DNA of 36,384 nt from Chara braunii (GCA_003427395.1 BFEA01000659.1:7526-43909), one strand, 5' to 3'; counted from the first letter of the stretch, positions 18,836 to 28,923 are shown. The notes: generated by a model not told the origin, from the letters alone. A program made the numbers and translations.

Positions 18836-19356
18836 CCCCCTAAACTGGCAGTGGACCCCCTCGAAAGCCCCCCCCAAGGGCCAAAGAGAACTCTCTCCTT
18901 GCACAAACTCTCGGTTAAGTCCACCTATCGGATGCTCAGACCAAAAAGAAAGTTGATAGACAACATTAAAGATAGATGGGCAAAGCACCTCAACGTGTCA
19001 TCCGATCTCCTAAGACCGATCAAGTGGTTCCAGGAAACAAAAAGTAAATCGGCAAAGATTACATCCACGGACCAGAAAGGCAGGTGTATCAACCGAAGAT
19101 CCCAATCGCCATGTGACCCCTTAACCCCCTAAACTGGCAGTGGACCCCCTCGAAAGCCCCCCCCAAGGGGCCAAAGAGAACTCTCTCCTTGCACAAACTC
19201 TCGCTTAAGTTCGCCTATCGGATGCTCAGACCAAAAAGAAAGTTGATAGACAACATTAATGATAGATGGGCAAAGCACCTCAACGTGTCATCCGATCTCC
19301 TAAGACCGATCGAGTGGTTCCAGGAAGCAAAAACTAAAACGGCAAAGATTACATCC
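18727..19356 (+). repeat. nested tandem duplication inside LINE-2
   Basis: A 43-bp unit beginning GTTGGAGGACGGACCAG occurs at 18727 and 18770. From 18778 a 289-bp unit (18778-19066) is repeated at 19067-19356. Both units share the start ACGGACCAGAAAGGCAGG. The larger copy repeats the coding of AYRMLRPKRKLIDNI and WAKHLNVSSDLLRP. The two copies differ at only a few bases by eye, so the event is recent relative to the element's other lesions. Confidence 0.9.
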
Positions 19357-20099
19357 TTGCAATGGCAGATCGCGCACAGGTGCCTCCCCACCCAAAACTG
19401 GTTGATCGATCACACCAACCTAGAACAGAAGGGATTAGCGTCCCCGTGGTGCCCCAACTGTCTGCAGAACTTCCCCAACCGGAAGATACCGGAAACCATC
19501 GAGCACATTTTCATGCAGTGCCCGGGGGCAGTCCTCACATGGCGTTGGTGGGACATGATATGGAAATAAACTGTAGGAGAGGAGGACTGGCCCTGGGATT
19601 GGAGGGCAATACTCACTGGGTACTAGCCTCAGGGTCAGTCAAACGCCTTCAGGACTAACGTGTTTCAGCTAGGTAGGCGAGCTATTCTGTGGACACTATG
19701 GTGGAAAAGGTGCATATTGGCTATAGACAAAGCGAGGGTGGAAAGACCGGAAGTAACAAAACAGTTAAGATCACATATTCAAACGGAACTGGAGTCAAGG
19801 TGGCAGGTGGTAGTAAAGGATCTGGCCCTCCTGAACGACACCTTGGAAATCCAAAAGAAAATCGATGTTTACAGCAAAGAATGGTTGGGAAGGGAACAAG
19901 GGGGATGGATAGCATCGGTCAAGTAAAAAAAGGTAAGAACAGAAGAGATGGTGTGGCACTGCATAGGGACTATGTGCTAGTCTTCAATAATTGGACAGAT
20001 TTAGACCACCTGACACCCCTCCGCCCCCCACAAGACTTCCCGGACCCCTTCCCCCCAAGCACCTTGGCAATGGTTGAAAATGCATGGTGTGGCCATTAA
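19189..20099 (+). pseudogene. LINE-2 zinc knuckle and C-terminal end
   Basis: The frame reads LQWQIAHRCLPTQNWLIDHT, then CPNC...ETIEHIFMQC, a CCHC-type zinc-binding motif found at the end of plant LINE ORF2 (zf-RVT type). TAA (19567) and TAG (19624) interrupt it, but the frame resumes with FQLGRRAILWTLWWKRC. After about 19930 another frame gives NNWTDLDHLTPLRPP and DFPDPFPPSTLAMVENAW before a TAA at 20097-20099. The last block is nearly identical in LINE-4, which marks the natural C-terminus. Confidence 0.85.
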
Positions 20100-20685
20100 G
20101 AGGGATCGGGTAACAGACAATCATGGAGGAGTGAACGACTTCAGACGGCAAAGTCAACCGATAAGGGACAAGTCGGGAGGAGCGAAAGGAAGCCCATAAG
20201 TTGCAGAAGAGCCACGGGCACACAAGCGACCACCAGAGGTGAGAGGGAGCGGCCAGGAGAAGAACATATAGGGAGCGGAAAGGGAGGCAGGAAGTACATA
20301 GCAGCAGTTACCTGGCATCTGTCTGTACAGACAACCGGCAATCCCCTGGTGCCCCCCAGGGGTTGAGTCGGGGCGAGTAAAAAGGAGTCCTGAAGCTGCA
20401 GAATGGCCAGGGCCCACAGGCGTCTACCAAAAGAGAGAGGGAACAGGCGAGAGAAGAATACAGTGGGAGAGGAAAGGGAGGAGGGGAGGGGAAACTGGGT
20501 ATAGCAGTAGTTATCTGGCGCCTGACATCAGGCGAAGAGGTTCTCCCCTCTCAAATGACCTGCTCAGTCAATCCTCGGGTGTCCCGAGCAATGAATGCTG
20601 GCAGGCGGCATCACTAAAGTTACTTTCTGAATATCAGTCGCTGGATCCGATTTCCAGCAGGTGAGGCTCCCCACCAAAAAAAAAA
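20100..20685 (+). repeat. LINE-2 3' tail: duplicated hairpin-rich unit and poly(A)
   Basis: Two related units about 200 bp apart (compare AAGTTGCAGAAG at 20198 with AAGCTGCAGAAT at 20393). Each has a purine-rich tract followed by GTTAYCTGG and a hairpin: TGTCTGTACAGACA (20320-20333) in the first, CGCCTGA/TCAGGCG (20519-20534) in the second. Next come CCCCTGG/CCAGGGG (20343-20362), and in the second unit H2, CTCGGG 20574-20579 / CCCGAG 20583-20588, framed by GCTCAGTCAATC and CAATGAATGCTGGCAGG. The tail closes with GGCTCCCCACC and A10. Confidence 0.8.
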
Positions 20686-21770
20686 GGAAAGAATCCTTCC
20701 TCCTGAGGAAAGTGAGGGTCCCAAAGATTAAGCCCTGGATAATCTTCCAGCCAGATCTCAGCATTTCAGACCTCGAATTCGACCCGAATGAATGGATCTG
20801 GAAACAGGCTAAGACTGGGAGAACGAGAACGACATCCGAATACGATGTAAAATTTGGATACGACTTTGGCCTACAGGCCACAGACCCAGACCCCAACCTC
20901 AAAGATAATGGAGGGAGACCCTGAACCTAGAACCAACGGACCCCATCTCCATCTCCTGGTCGTCAGACCAGCCAAGATCGAAAGCATACAGTGGCTCGTA
21001 GCCCATGCATCTCCGCCTGTCAACCAGTGGATCCACAAGAGGAGGAAACACATGGACCCCCACAGTTCGGAACTATGCGTTATGCGCGACGATAATAGAC
21101 CAGAAGACATACCCCACTGCCTCCTGTACTGCACTGAAGCAGCTTGGATATGGAATAGGGTCCGAGAACTATGGTCCCTCCTATTCTCATCACCGCCCCC
21201 TTCCACCACCACCCAGAGCATCCTGTTCCTTTCTAACACCCGAAATGACCTCAGAGACGACAAAGAAGTCTGGTTCCACCTGCTTAGGAAGCTCGCTTTG
21301 TGGACCAAAGATGGCGAGGGAAGAAATGTGGACCCTATTGCTGAGGATGGCGAAGACTGAGGTTGGGTGCAGATGGAGGGAGGTGATGTTAGTCATGAAA
21401 ATCAGACCAGCGCCAGACAACAAGCTGACGTGGAAGAAATGGCACAGTACAGAGACTGCAAGGAATACAACCCTGTGAAGGTCAAATTGTGACTGTAGTC
21501 TCAGCACGACAGACAACTCACCCATTTTCTTGTGTCACACCTTATATTCGACAGAACCACGATGGATTCTGAGAGGAAAAGGGGTAGGGCAAGCTGATAG
21601 TCAGTCCTCCTGAACAGGAGCAATCAATGCTGGTCAGGGTTCCTTCGGCCGGACGGAAGGAAGTGTGAGAGTGTTCAACATGTAATCCAACTCTTGACTT
21701 GCCGGTGGAAAGGAACCGGGCTGACGCTCCCCGGAATGGATATGGAGCCAGGACCATAAGGACCTGTTTC
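20686..21770 (+). mobile_element. LINE-3: 5'-truncated L1-like copy
   Basis: Only the last about 800 bp of ORF2 and a 3' tail. Coding pieces in three frames: ESFLLRKVRVPKIK to FDPNEWIWKQ (to 20924), IESIQWLVAHASPPVNQWIH with the zinc motif CVMRDDNRPEDIPHCLLYC and WIWNRVRELWSLL (to 21360), then a last piece to about 21478. It starts straight after the poly(A) of LINE-2. The tail has H2 CTCCTG 21607-21612 / CAGGAG 21615-21620, H3 TTCCTTC 21640-21646 / GAAGGAA 21656-21662 and H1 CAGGACC 21749-21755 / GGACCTG 21760-21766. Confidence 0.8.
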
Positions 21771-21933
21771 TGAGGGGACGTGGTGGTCGGCGAGGGTGAG
21801 GTGGCACCGTCTTACCCATATGGACGGTCCATAGGGTGCTTTTTCTGATTAGCGAAAACAGGAAGAGTTCAAAACCTTTGAGTGGTGGGGATTGATCTGA
21901 GTGGAGGAATATGGTGGAGGGGTTTACGAGTAT

Positions 21934-22025
21934 GGGGCTCGTTAGACACTCCTTGGGGCGTCCTCGAGGCCCAAGGAAGTTTCCTTGGGGGTTTTGAAGG
22001 AAATTCCCGCCGTCGTTCCACCTAT
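21934..22025 (+). repeat. dispersed repeat, inverted copy at 28863-28923
   Basis: GGGGCTCGTTAGACACTCC (21934-21952) and TCGTTCCACCTAT (22013-22025) occur on the opposite strand at 28905-28923 and 28863-28875, with a shorter middle. CCTTGGGG motifs recur through this copy and again on the minus strand near 23930-23970, so this may be a terminal region of a DNA transposon. Confidence 0.5.
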
Positions 22026-22515
22026 CATTGGGGTGGTCTCCCAAGGATGATTCCTTTCGGCCGCCGCCGGCCATTTTCATAATATTATAGTCAGTCGCGG
22101 GGGGTGCCAATGCCTTGGTCCATTGGGTGATGTCCGTCTTGCTACGGTGTGGTCCAGCTGCCGAAGGCGGGGAATTTTGAAAGGCGCTGCCGACCGAAAA
22201 AAAAAAACTTTTAAAAAGCAATGGACCTCCCCGTTCGAAAATCAATTTCAAATGGGTGTTGGACGTCAAGACGGCGACGTGGGGCAGGTGGCATCCATAT
22301 CTGTGACGGTGGAAACGAGCATTTGCAGCGGCGCACTGGATTCCCGTACGTCGTCTCGAATTTGTGAGCGCCCCGCGAAGGTCCATCGCCATCGCCTCTG
22401 CATGCCGCCGCACCTATGTGTTGAGTCAAGCACACGCGGGGAACATCGTCGGGGGCTTGGCGCTGAGGTTACTGTGGTCGTGGCGAGTTGGTAGGCTGTT
22501 GTATTCTCGTGGTTC

Positions 22516-23028
22516 ATGAGCATTGCAACACACGTGCTGATGGAGGGTGGCAGCGACGACGGACGTGCGAAGTTGACGACGATCGAGAAGATGGCCGTGG
22601 CGGCAACCGTGACGACCGTGCTCTTTCGTTGTCAGCAGGAGAGGGCATTGGGAAGAATGAGAGTGCAGATCCACGCATGGAGGAGGAAGACGCTTCATCA
22701 AGTCCCGGTCGAAGGGCTGGATACGGTGGCCATCACCGAAGCTGGAGTTGAGGTTTGTTGCGCCATGGGTTGGAGTGTTTTTCCACGAGCGATGCCGAGG
22801 TGGTGGATGAAAAGGAGGACGGGGGAGGCGTGGGAGGATCTCAGACAATGCGATGATGCGATGGAGTACTTCTGGGAGAAGCTGTGTATGTCATCATGCG
22901 TCTTTCGGGCGATGGCGATTGCATCCAATGTGGACGAACACCCGCGGGATGCGCTGCCGATGTCGATGTTGATTGCAATCGGTGTCGATCCCTCGTCTTC
23001 TCTGTTGGAGGCCTTCGATAGAGGTTGA
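22516..23028 (+). pseudogene. possible PIF/Harbinger-type transposase N-terminal fragment
   Basis: A 170-codon frame whose central part (PRWWMKRRTGEAWEDLRQCD, then FWEKLCMSSCVFRAM) recalls the segment before the DDE domain of plant and algal Harbinger nucleases, where an F-R-E-K-L-R-M-S motif is common. No DDE residues follow; the frame degenerates after RAMAIAS. The call is from memory of the family, not from an alignment. Minus-strand ORFs here are shadows. Confidence 0.35.
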
Positions 23029-24198
23029 GCATCAACGATAGAGGAAGCACTCGTGGAACAGGAGGACCACGGCAAGCAAAATCGTGATTAGGAGCAACAG
23101 TGGCAACCTTCAATTATAGAGGTCGTTCATCAACAACACGTACGATAGGGCCGTAATTCTACGACGATGGTGAAGGTCCACCGAATGGTGACGATGAAGG
23201 GAGTAGACGGTAGAGGACAGCATACGACACACATACTCTAACGGGTCGTACGCCCTTGCACTGCGAGTCGGGTCGTGGCCTGCGCGGTGGTTTCTGGAGT
23301 GGTCCACTGAAGACCTGCTCTTTGCCTGCCGCCCGTCCATGCCGACGTCCTTCTTCGCAGACCGCCTCTTACGTGTACGTCCAGACACCCTGCCAAGGAT
23401 GCAAATGCGGAAGAAGATGACAAGGACAAGCAAAAGGATGACCAAGAGCAGCAGCGGCAACCTTCGAAAGACGTCGGCCATGAAAGGCAAGTCAGGAAGG
23501 GCAGTAGGTAGACGACAACGATACACCTCCAGCAAACGGCAATGAAGAGGGCTGCAAACGACAGACCGCAGCATGGGACAAACGCCTTGTAACGTTTTTC
23601 GTCGCAGAATACATTGGGCAATCAGAGCAAGGGGGGTCGGCTGAAGTATTCAAATTTGTCGACTGTTCGACCCCTTTAAGTTTGGCGGCACGCACTGCGA
23701 GGGAGAACACTGGTCGACGACGTCCGCGGGGGCCGACCGGCCATCAACGGTTACCGTTGGCGTAAGGTTCCTGGAAGCCGGATGTTGAAGACCCGAGATG
23801 TCCGTGCGCTGCCCGGTAGGAACTCCAATGGACCAGCCGACGCAAATTTCTTGCCGACGACGGGTGCCCTCACCGATCCGACTGTCTCGGATCCTTGACC
23901 TCCAAGGGACCAATGCCATCAAATGGCTGTAGCCCAAGGACACCCCAAGGATTCCCCAAGGAAATGTTTTCACATTTTTTTTTTCGTTTTCATCCCCGAT
24001 GCAAGGAACATGAATGTGGACGAAGCACAGACATCCAAATTGCAAAATCACACTGAAGTCCAAGTAGTCAAAGCAAGAGCAGATAGCACAATGGAACTGA
24101 GTAACCATCCATTTGAGAACGATACAGAAGAATCGTGAGTCAATGTCCAAGCCCAATCGGGCAACACCAACTGCATAACCCAATGTAGCTCTCTCTCT
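23029..24198. other. unassigned sequence, possibly remainder of a DNA transposon
   Basis: No confident gene. The plus strand has a Lys/Arg/Gln-rich coding-like stretch near 23400-23500 and the minus strand a 177-codon frame (23650-24183) without motifs. CCTTGGGG repeats on the minus strand at about 23930-23970 echo 21950-22050 and could be the other end of an element about 2 kb long, but I could not define terminal repeats or a target duplication. Confidence 0.3.
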
Positions 24199-25023
24199 TG
24201 AATGGCGCCAGGCGCCCTACCTTCTCTACAGCCTATCACTACAACTACAACATGAAAGCAACCAGACAATTTGACGACCAACACCAATGCCGACCTCCCT
24301 CTCCACCAGGTACGTCTCACTCTTCTCCCTCACTCTCCCTTGTTATCCCACACAGCGCCCTTCACCTCCGAAGAACCACCTTCGCCCTTCCTCCTCTGCG
24401 CCCACAGGCAGCCCTGCTATGGCCGTCAGCGCCCTGCGCCCAGGCAGCGCTCTACCGCTTAGCGCTTGCCTGACTCACCTCAGCCTAGCGCAACTCAGCA
24501 CCTCGCAAATGCGCAGCGTGCTGGCATTGCCCGCAATGGCCAAGATCCCTGCCCACCTGCACTCCCTACCTATATGCCAGTGTTGCGTGTGGGCGGCCTC
24601 CGTTGAGCCTGCGACTGGGCCCCAGTACCTGTACCCAGGCCCAATGCGGTTGGGGCCCAGGAGATGCAATTGCGCCTCTTTCATCAAGGCCTGCGTCCAG
24701 ATTCATATAGTGGACCGGTTTCCCATTGGCATTTTCGGCCTCTATATTCAGCATGCATTGTCGGCCTCACGTTTATGTGCCCAGGGCCTAACTAACTTAG
24801 GGGCCCTGGGATTTCTGCATTTGCAGAGATCCGAGACTCGGTGCACTCCAACCAACTGGCGTGCTGCAACTGTATGGACCCCACTTTGTGAAATGTTTGC
24901 ACAAAGGGTTCTTGTTGATTTACTGGCCCGCCTTCACTTAGGGCGGGGACAAGGCTTGCTTGGGCCTTAGCCCAGAACATGTACATCATGGCAAGGCCCC
25001 TTATCGAGGGCTCAATCCTCACA
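24199..25023 (-). repeat. 3' LTR of the 24-28 kb gypsy element
   Basis: In element orientation it begins TGTGAGGATTGAGCCC (at 25023). It ends near 24199 at TTCA, an end inferred from similarity to the LTR at 849-1586. From 24279 on it matches the 5' LTR closely. A plus-strand frame of 228 codons (24287-24970) is a chance ORF that recurs in the other LTR because the DNA is the same. Confidence 0.75.
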
Positions 25024-25036
25024 TTCCATCCCCCTT
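25024..25036 (-). promoter_or_regulatory. polypurine tract
   Basis: The minus strand reads AAGGGGGATGGAA immediately before the LTR start TGTGAGG, the same placement as at 1587-1599. Confidence 0.7.
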
Positions 25037-25060
25037 AGCTTCGAAAGTCCGCTGAGATGC

Positions 25061-26173
25061 TTACTTGGCAGGTGCCTTCCCTTTTAACATTCTTTCATAT
25101 TTTGCCACCACTTGAGGAGCTGTGTCAATCAGCTCCTCTCTGGTGAACCACCGATCTTCCTTTGGATCCGTATAATGCCTGAATCTGACGCGATACTCCC
25201 GCTTGGGTTTTGGAGGTCTTCCTCTACCCAGTGGCTTTGAAACAGGCAGATCTCTGTGATCCACAATGTCGTCGATGTCCACTTGACCATCCATGGTTGG
25301 GGGCAGCATCGATCTCCTTGAAGGGAATTGATCTGTCTCAGCAAAAGGTGCAAGCTTTGAGGCATGAAAGACAGGGTGAGTGCGCAGGTGACCAGGGATA
25401 CGAATAACATATGTGGGACCATCCATCCCATCCCCCACTATATCCAGGACTTCCCAGGGACCAAAATACTGAGGCATTAGTTTTCTAGAGATACCGAATT
25501 CCTGTCCTAGCTCACTAGCCTTGACCCAGACACGTCCCCCTACTTGAAATGAGGACTGTCGACGATGTTTGTTCTCAGAAGCAATCATTGCTTGCTGAGC
25601 TTTCTTGATGTGCTCGACAACTTGCTGTAGCAAGTTCTCATACTGCACACCATACTCAAGTGTGCCTGGAGTTGCAGAGGGTCGGTTTTCAGGCAGGAGG
25701 AAGTCTAGAGCTGATCTAGGCTTCCATCCGAAGTGCAACTGATTAGGACTGACGCCGGTACTGCTGTGTACAACATTGTCGTACAGGCTGGCGATGAGAG
25801 GCAACTTCTCATCCCAATCATCCTGGCTGGGCTTGATGTAATGCCTCAACAAGTGCTGTACAACTCTGTTCATTTGCTCGGCCTGTCCGTTGGCTTCGGG
25901 ATGATTCCCTGAAGTCATCTGAAGTTGATTGCCCATCTGCTCAGCAGTCTTCTTCCACAACTCACTTGTAAATCGAACAACTCTGTCACTAACGATTGAC
26001 TTTGGAAGTCCAAAATCACGCACCCAATTGTCCATAAACAACTTGATGACGTGGTCAGTCCTTGCGGTCTCTGGCATGGCAACTAGTCTAGCGTACTTGG
26101 TGAATCGATCGATGATGACGAAGATGTGCCTCTTGCCACTCTTACTGGTCACCAGGGTGTCCATGAAATCCAT
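25061..26173 (-). pseudogene. gypsy integrase core and tail, 370 codons open
   Basis: The longest intact pol segment in the window. It begins MDFMDTLVTSKSGKRHIF (first catalytic Asp), then SIVSDRVVRF (second Asp; family members have DRD, here DRV) and NGQAEQMN (Glu). SLYDNVVHSSTGVSPN, KLMPQYFGPWEVLDIV (GPY/F-like), HASKLAPF, RRSMLPPTMDG, the basic GRGRPPKPK linker and YRVRFRHYTDPKEDRWF (chromodomain-like) follow. It ends at a stop just inside the polypurine tract. The start is not natural; integrase is cut from the polyprotein, and a frameshift at about 26178 separates it from the zinc domain. Confidence 0.85.
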
Positions 26174-27053
26174 GGAAACACTGTCCTGGACCAGTGGGGA
26201 TAGGTAAGGGCTTCAACAACCCAAGCGGTGCTTGAGCTCGCGGCTTGTCCCACTGACAGACCTGACAGGTCTCTACATACTTCTTTGCGTCATCTAGCAT
26301 TCCAGGCCACCAAAATCGTTGTACTAGATTGGCACTCGTCTTTTTGTAGCCAAAGTGTCCGGTTGCGTCATTACATTCTCCTAGAAATAAGCTACGCAAA
26401 CGTTCACTACATGGAACGACTAACCTTTTAACTCTAGCCTTATCAAGATAGAGAAGCCGATCCACCATCACGAACTCATTTTCCGTGGCCTTGTCTTTTG
26501 CCTGAAGTTTGCGTATGATGTCCATCGTGACAGGGTCTTCCTGATAGGCTCCCACCAACGATTGAGTTACTTCTTCAGATATACCAAAGCCAGAAACTAG
26601 CGCCCCTAGGTAGTCTTCTCTACGTGATAGCGCATCTGCAACCTTGTTGTACTCTCCCTTCAGATACTCTAGCTTGAAGTCATACTGATCTATGACTTCA
26701 ATCCATCGCTTGAGTGCATCAGGGAGAGTTGGTTGAGTCTTGATCCATTTGAGCGTCTGATGGTCAGTTCTCAAGTAGAAGAACCGTCCCAACAGAAAAT
26801 GTCTCCAATGGACAAGTGCCTTGTAGGGAGCATAGAGTTCCCTTTCATAGGTGGACTTTGCCAATTTCTTCGATGGCATTTTCTTGCTCATGTACTCAAT
26901 CGGTCTCAACTTCTTCCCATCCTGCTGAGCGAGCACTGCGCCAATGTCATATTGGCTTGCGTCAGTGGTCACTATGAATGGCTTTTGAGGATCGGGCACC
27001 ATGAGAACCTCATGATTCATGAGTGCATGCTTCAGTCGTTTGAAAATACCCAC
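26142..27053 (-). pseudogene. gypsy RNase H and integrase zinc domain
   Basis: Gives FKRLKHALMNHEVLMVPD, FIVTTDASQYDIGAVL (RNase H Asp), STYERELYAPYKAL (Glu), LRTDHQTLKWIK, ADALSRR, then GECNDATGHFGYKKT and ETCQVCQWDK. The first zinc-binding His of the HHCC motif is Asn here (His in the copy at 2895-3404). Frameshifts near 27045 and 26178 flank the piece. Confidence 0.85.
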
Positions 27054-28102
27054 TCATCACTCCAGTCCCACGGCGTGTCAAGTCGAGTTAGATCTGTCAA
27101 AGGAGAGGCGCCTGTGGAATAGTTCTTTACGAAATTTCTATAGTAGCCACACATTCCTAAGAAAGATCTGACCTCAGTGACGGTCTGAGGTCGTGTCCAG
27201 TCTCGAATACTAGCCAACTTCGCATCTTCCGGCCTAATACCTTCCGCGGATACTTCATGACCCAAGTATAAGATCTTAGTGCATCCAAACTCACACTTCT
27301 CTAGGTTAACCTTATACTTTTGCTGTCGTAGGAGAGGTAATACAGTCTCAACATGTTGCGCATGCTCCTCGGCTGACTTACTAAAGATCAGAATATCGTC
27401 GAGATAAACAACAACAATCTTATCTAAGTGGTCATGGAAGATCCTATTCATGGCGTGCTGGAATGTACCCGGCCTACAAAGGCCAAAGGGCATCACAACA
27501 AACTCATAAAGACCATATCTGGCCTGAAATGCAGTCTTGTGCTGATCCTCAGGTCTTATTGCGATCTGATGGTAGCTGGATTTTAAATCTATCTTGCTAT
27601 AGTACTTGCATCCCTGCACCCTATCCAATAGGTCGTCTATGCGAGGTAGAGGCTCTGCATTCTTCACTGTGATGGCATTGAGGCCTTTATAGTCAATGCA
27701 CATCCTCAATGTACCCCCCTTCTTCGGTACAAATAGCACTGGAGATCCGTAGGGGGAAGTACTTGGCCGGATCCATCCCTTTTCTGTCAGCTCTTTCAGT
27801 TGTCGCCGAAGTTCATCCAACTCAGCTGGAGCCATCCTATAGATCCTTCCCTTTGGGGTTTTACTCCCTGGAATGATTTCTATGGCGTGGACAACCTCCC
27901 TTTCTACGACTCTTATAGGCTCCGCGAACAGATCAGGGAACTTAGCCACGACGTGTTCTATCTCTGGGGGTGTTTTAACGACCTCCCCTTTCTTAGAGAC
28001 ATACACTACGTACATACCCTCCTCTTGGTTCTGTTTGTAATAATTATAGAACGCTGATGCACACAAGCAGCCATAGGTATCTATTATACCTGTACCAGCG
28101 AG
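27045..28102 (-). pseudogene. gypsy reverse transcriptase
   Basis: The open frame starts inside the LTR (at 28153) but LTR-encoded residues are not genuine. True pol begins near 28102 with the ASAF segment of the protease-RT linker, then GWIRPSTSPYGSPVLFVPKK, MCIDYKGLNAI, YSKIDLKSSYHQI, VVMPFG and VVYLDDILIFS. At the usual FGLTNAPGTFQ the copy reads FGLCRPGTFQ, one residue short. VLYLGH-type thumb residues, IRDW and VRSFLGMCGYYRNFV follow. The catalytic Asp and YLDD are intact. Confidence 0.85.
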
Positions 28103-28856
28103 TGATGATGTCAACACCAATGCCGACCTCCCTCTCCACCAGGTACGTCTCACTCTTCTCCCTCACTGTCCCTTGTTATCCCACACAGCGCCCTTCACCT
28201 CCGAAGAACCACCTTCGCCCTTCCTCCTCTGCGCCCACAGGCAGCCCGACTATGGCCGCCAGCGCCCTGCGCCCAGGCAACGCTCTACCACGTAGCGCTT
28301 GCCTGCCTCACCTCAGCCTAGCGCAGCTCAGCAGCTCACAAATGCGCAGCGTGACGGCATTGCCCGCAATGGCCAAGATCCCTGCCCACCCGCACTCCCT
28401 ACCTATATGCCAGTGTTGCGTGTGGGCGGCCTCCGTTGAGCCTGCGACTGGGCCCCAGTACCTGTACCCAGGCCCAATGTGGTTGGGGCCCAGGAGATGC
28501 AATTGCGCCTCTTTCATCAAGGCCTGCGTCCAGATTCAGATAGTGGACCGGTTTCCCATTGGCATTTTCGGCCTCTATATCCAGCATGCATTGTCGGCCT
28601 CACGTTTATGTGCCCAGGGCCTAACTTACTCAGGGGCCCTGGGATTTCTGCATTTGCAGAGATCCGAGACTAGGTGCACTCCAACCAACTGGCGTGCTGC
28701 AACTGTATGGACCCCACTTCGTGAAATGTTTGCACAGAGGGCTCTTGTTGATTTACTGGCCCGCCTTCACTTAGGGCGGGCACAAGGCTTGCTGGGGCCT
28801 TAGCCCAGAACATGTACATCATGCCAAGGCCCCTTCTTGAGGGCTCAATCCTCACA
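28103..28856 (-). repeat. 5' LTR of the 24-28 kb gypsy element, inner end deleted
   Basis: Starts (element sense) TGTGAGGATTGAGCCC at 28856 and aligns with the 3' LTR to about 28112. Compared with the left LTR, the final about 75 bp are missing and pol coding follows at once. About 96% identity over the shared part by eye, so the two LTRs belong to one insertion of moderate age. Confidence 0.8.
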
Positions 28857-28862
28857 CCGAGG

Positions 28863-28923
28863 ATAGGTGGAACGAAATTTTCCTTAGGGGATTTACGTGC
28901 CCGAGGAGTGTCTAACGAGCCCC
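28863..28923 (-). repeat. dispersed repeat, inverted partner of 21934-22025
   Basis: Contains the reverse complements of the 19-bp and 13-bp blocks described at 21934-22025. It lies directly against the outer end of the gypsy LTR, so the element inserted into, or recombined with, a copy of this repeat. Confidence 0.55.

Larger units (their letters stand above)
15330..20685 (+). mobile_element. LINE-2: near-complete ORF2 with 3' tail and poly(A)
   Basis: The most complete non-LTR element here: AP-like endonuclease, RT, C-terminal domain with zinc knuckle, hairpin-rich 3' tail and a run of ten A at 20676-20685. No ORF1 is visible and the endonuclease start is eroded. Damage includes frameshifts near 15900, 17382, 17640, 18285 and 19930, in-frame stops at 16614, 19567 and 19624, and a nested tandem duplication at 18727-19356. 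Confidence 0.9.
24199..28856 (-). mobile_element. Ty3/gypsy family 1 element, two LTRs, gag and protease deleted
   Basis: Minus-strand element with LTRs at 24199-25023 and 28103-28856. The interior runs from the RT linker to integrase only. Gag, protease, primer site and the last about 75 bp of the 5' LTR are absent, so the 5' LTR abuts pol directly. No matching target duplication is seen at the outer ends (left flank CTCT, right flank CCGA). Confidence 0.85.

Noticed and set aside
23110-23574. Minus-strand ORF with a strongly hydrophobic membrane-like segment
   Set aside because: It is antisense to a Lys/Gln-rich repetitive stretch, which by itself yields Leu/Val runs on the other strand; no family match.
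24287-24970. Open frame of 228 codons repeated at 28057-28803
   Set aside because: Both lie within the two LTRs of one gypsy element in antisense. They match because the LTR DNA matches; composition is Pro/Ser/Leu-rich with no motif.
28089-28097. TGGTACAGG on the minus strand beside the 5' LTR as a primer-binding site
   Set aside because: The surrounding minus-strand sequence already encodes the protease-RT linker of pol, so the site arose where a deletion joined pol to the LTR.
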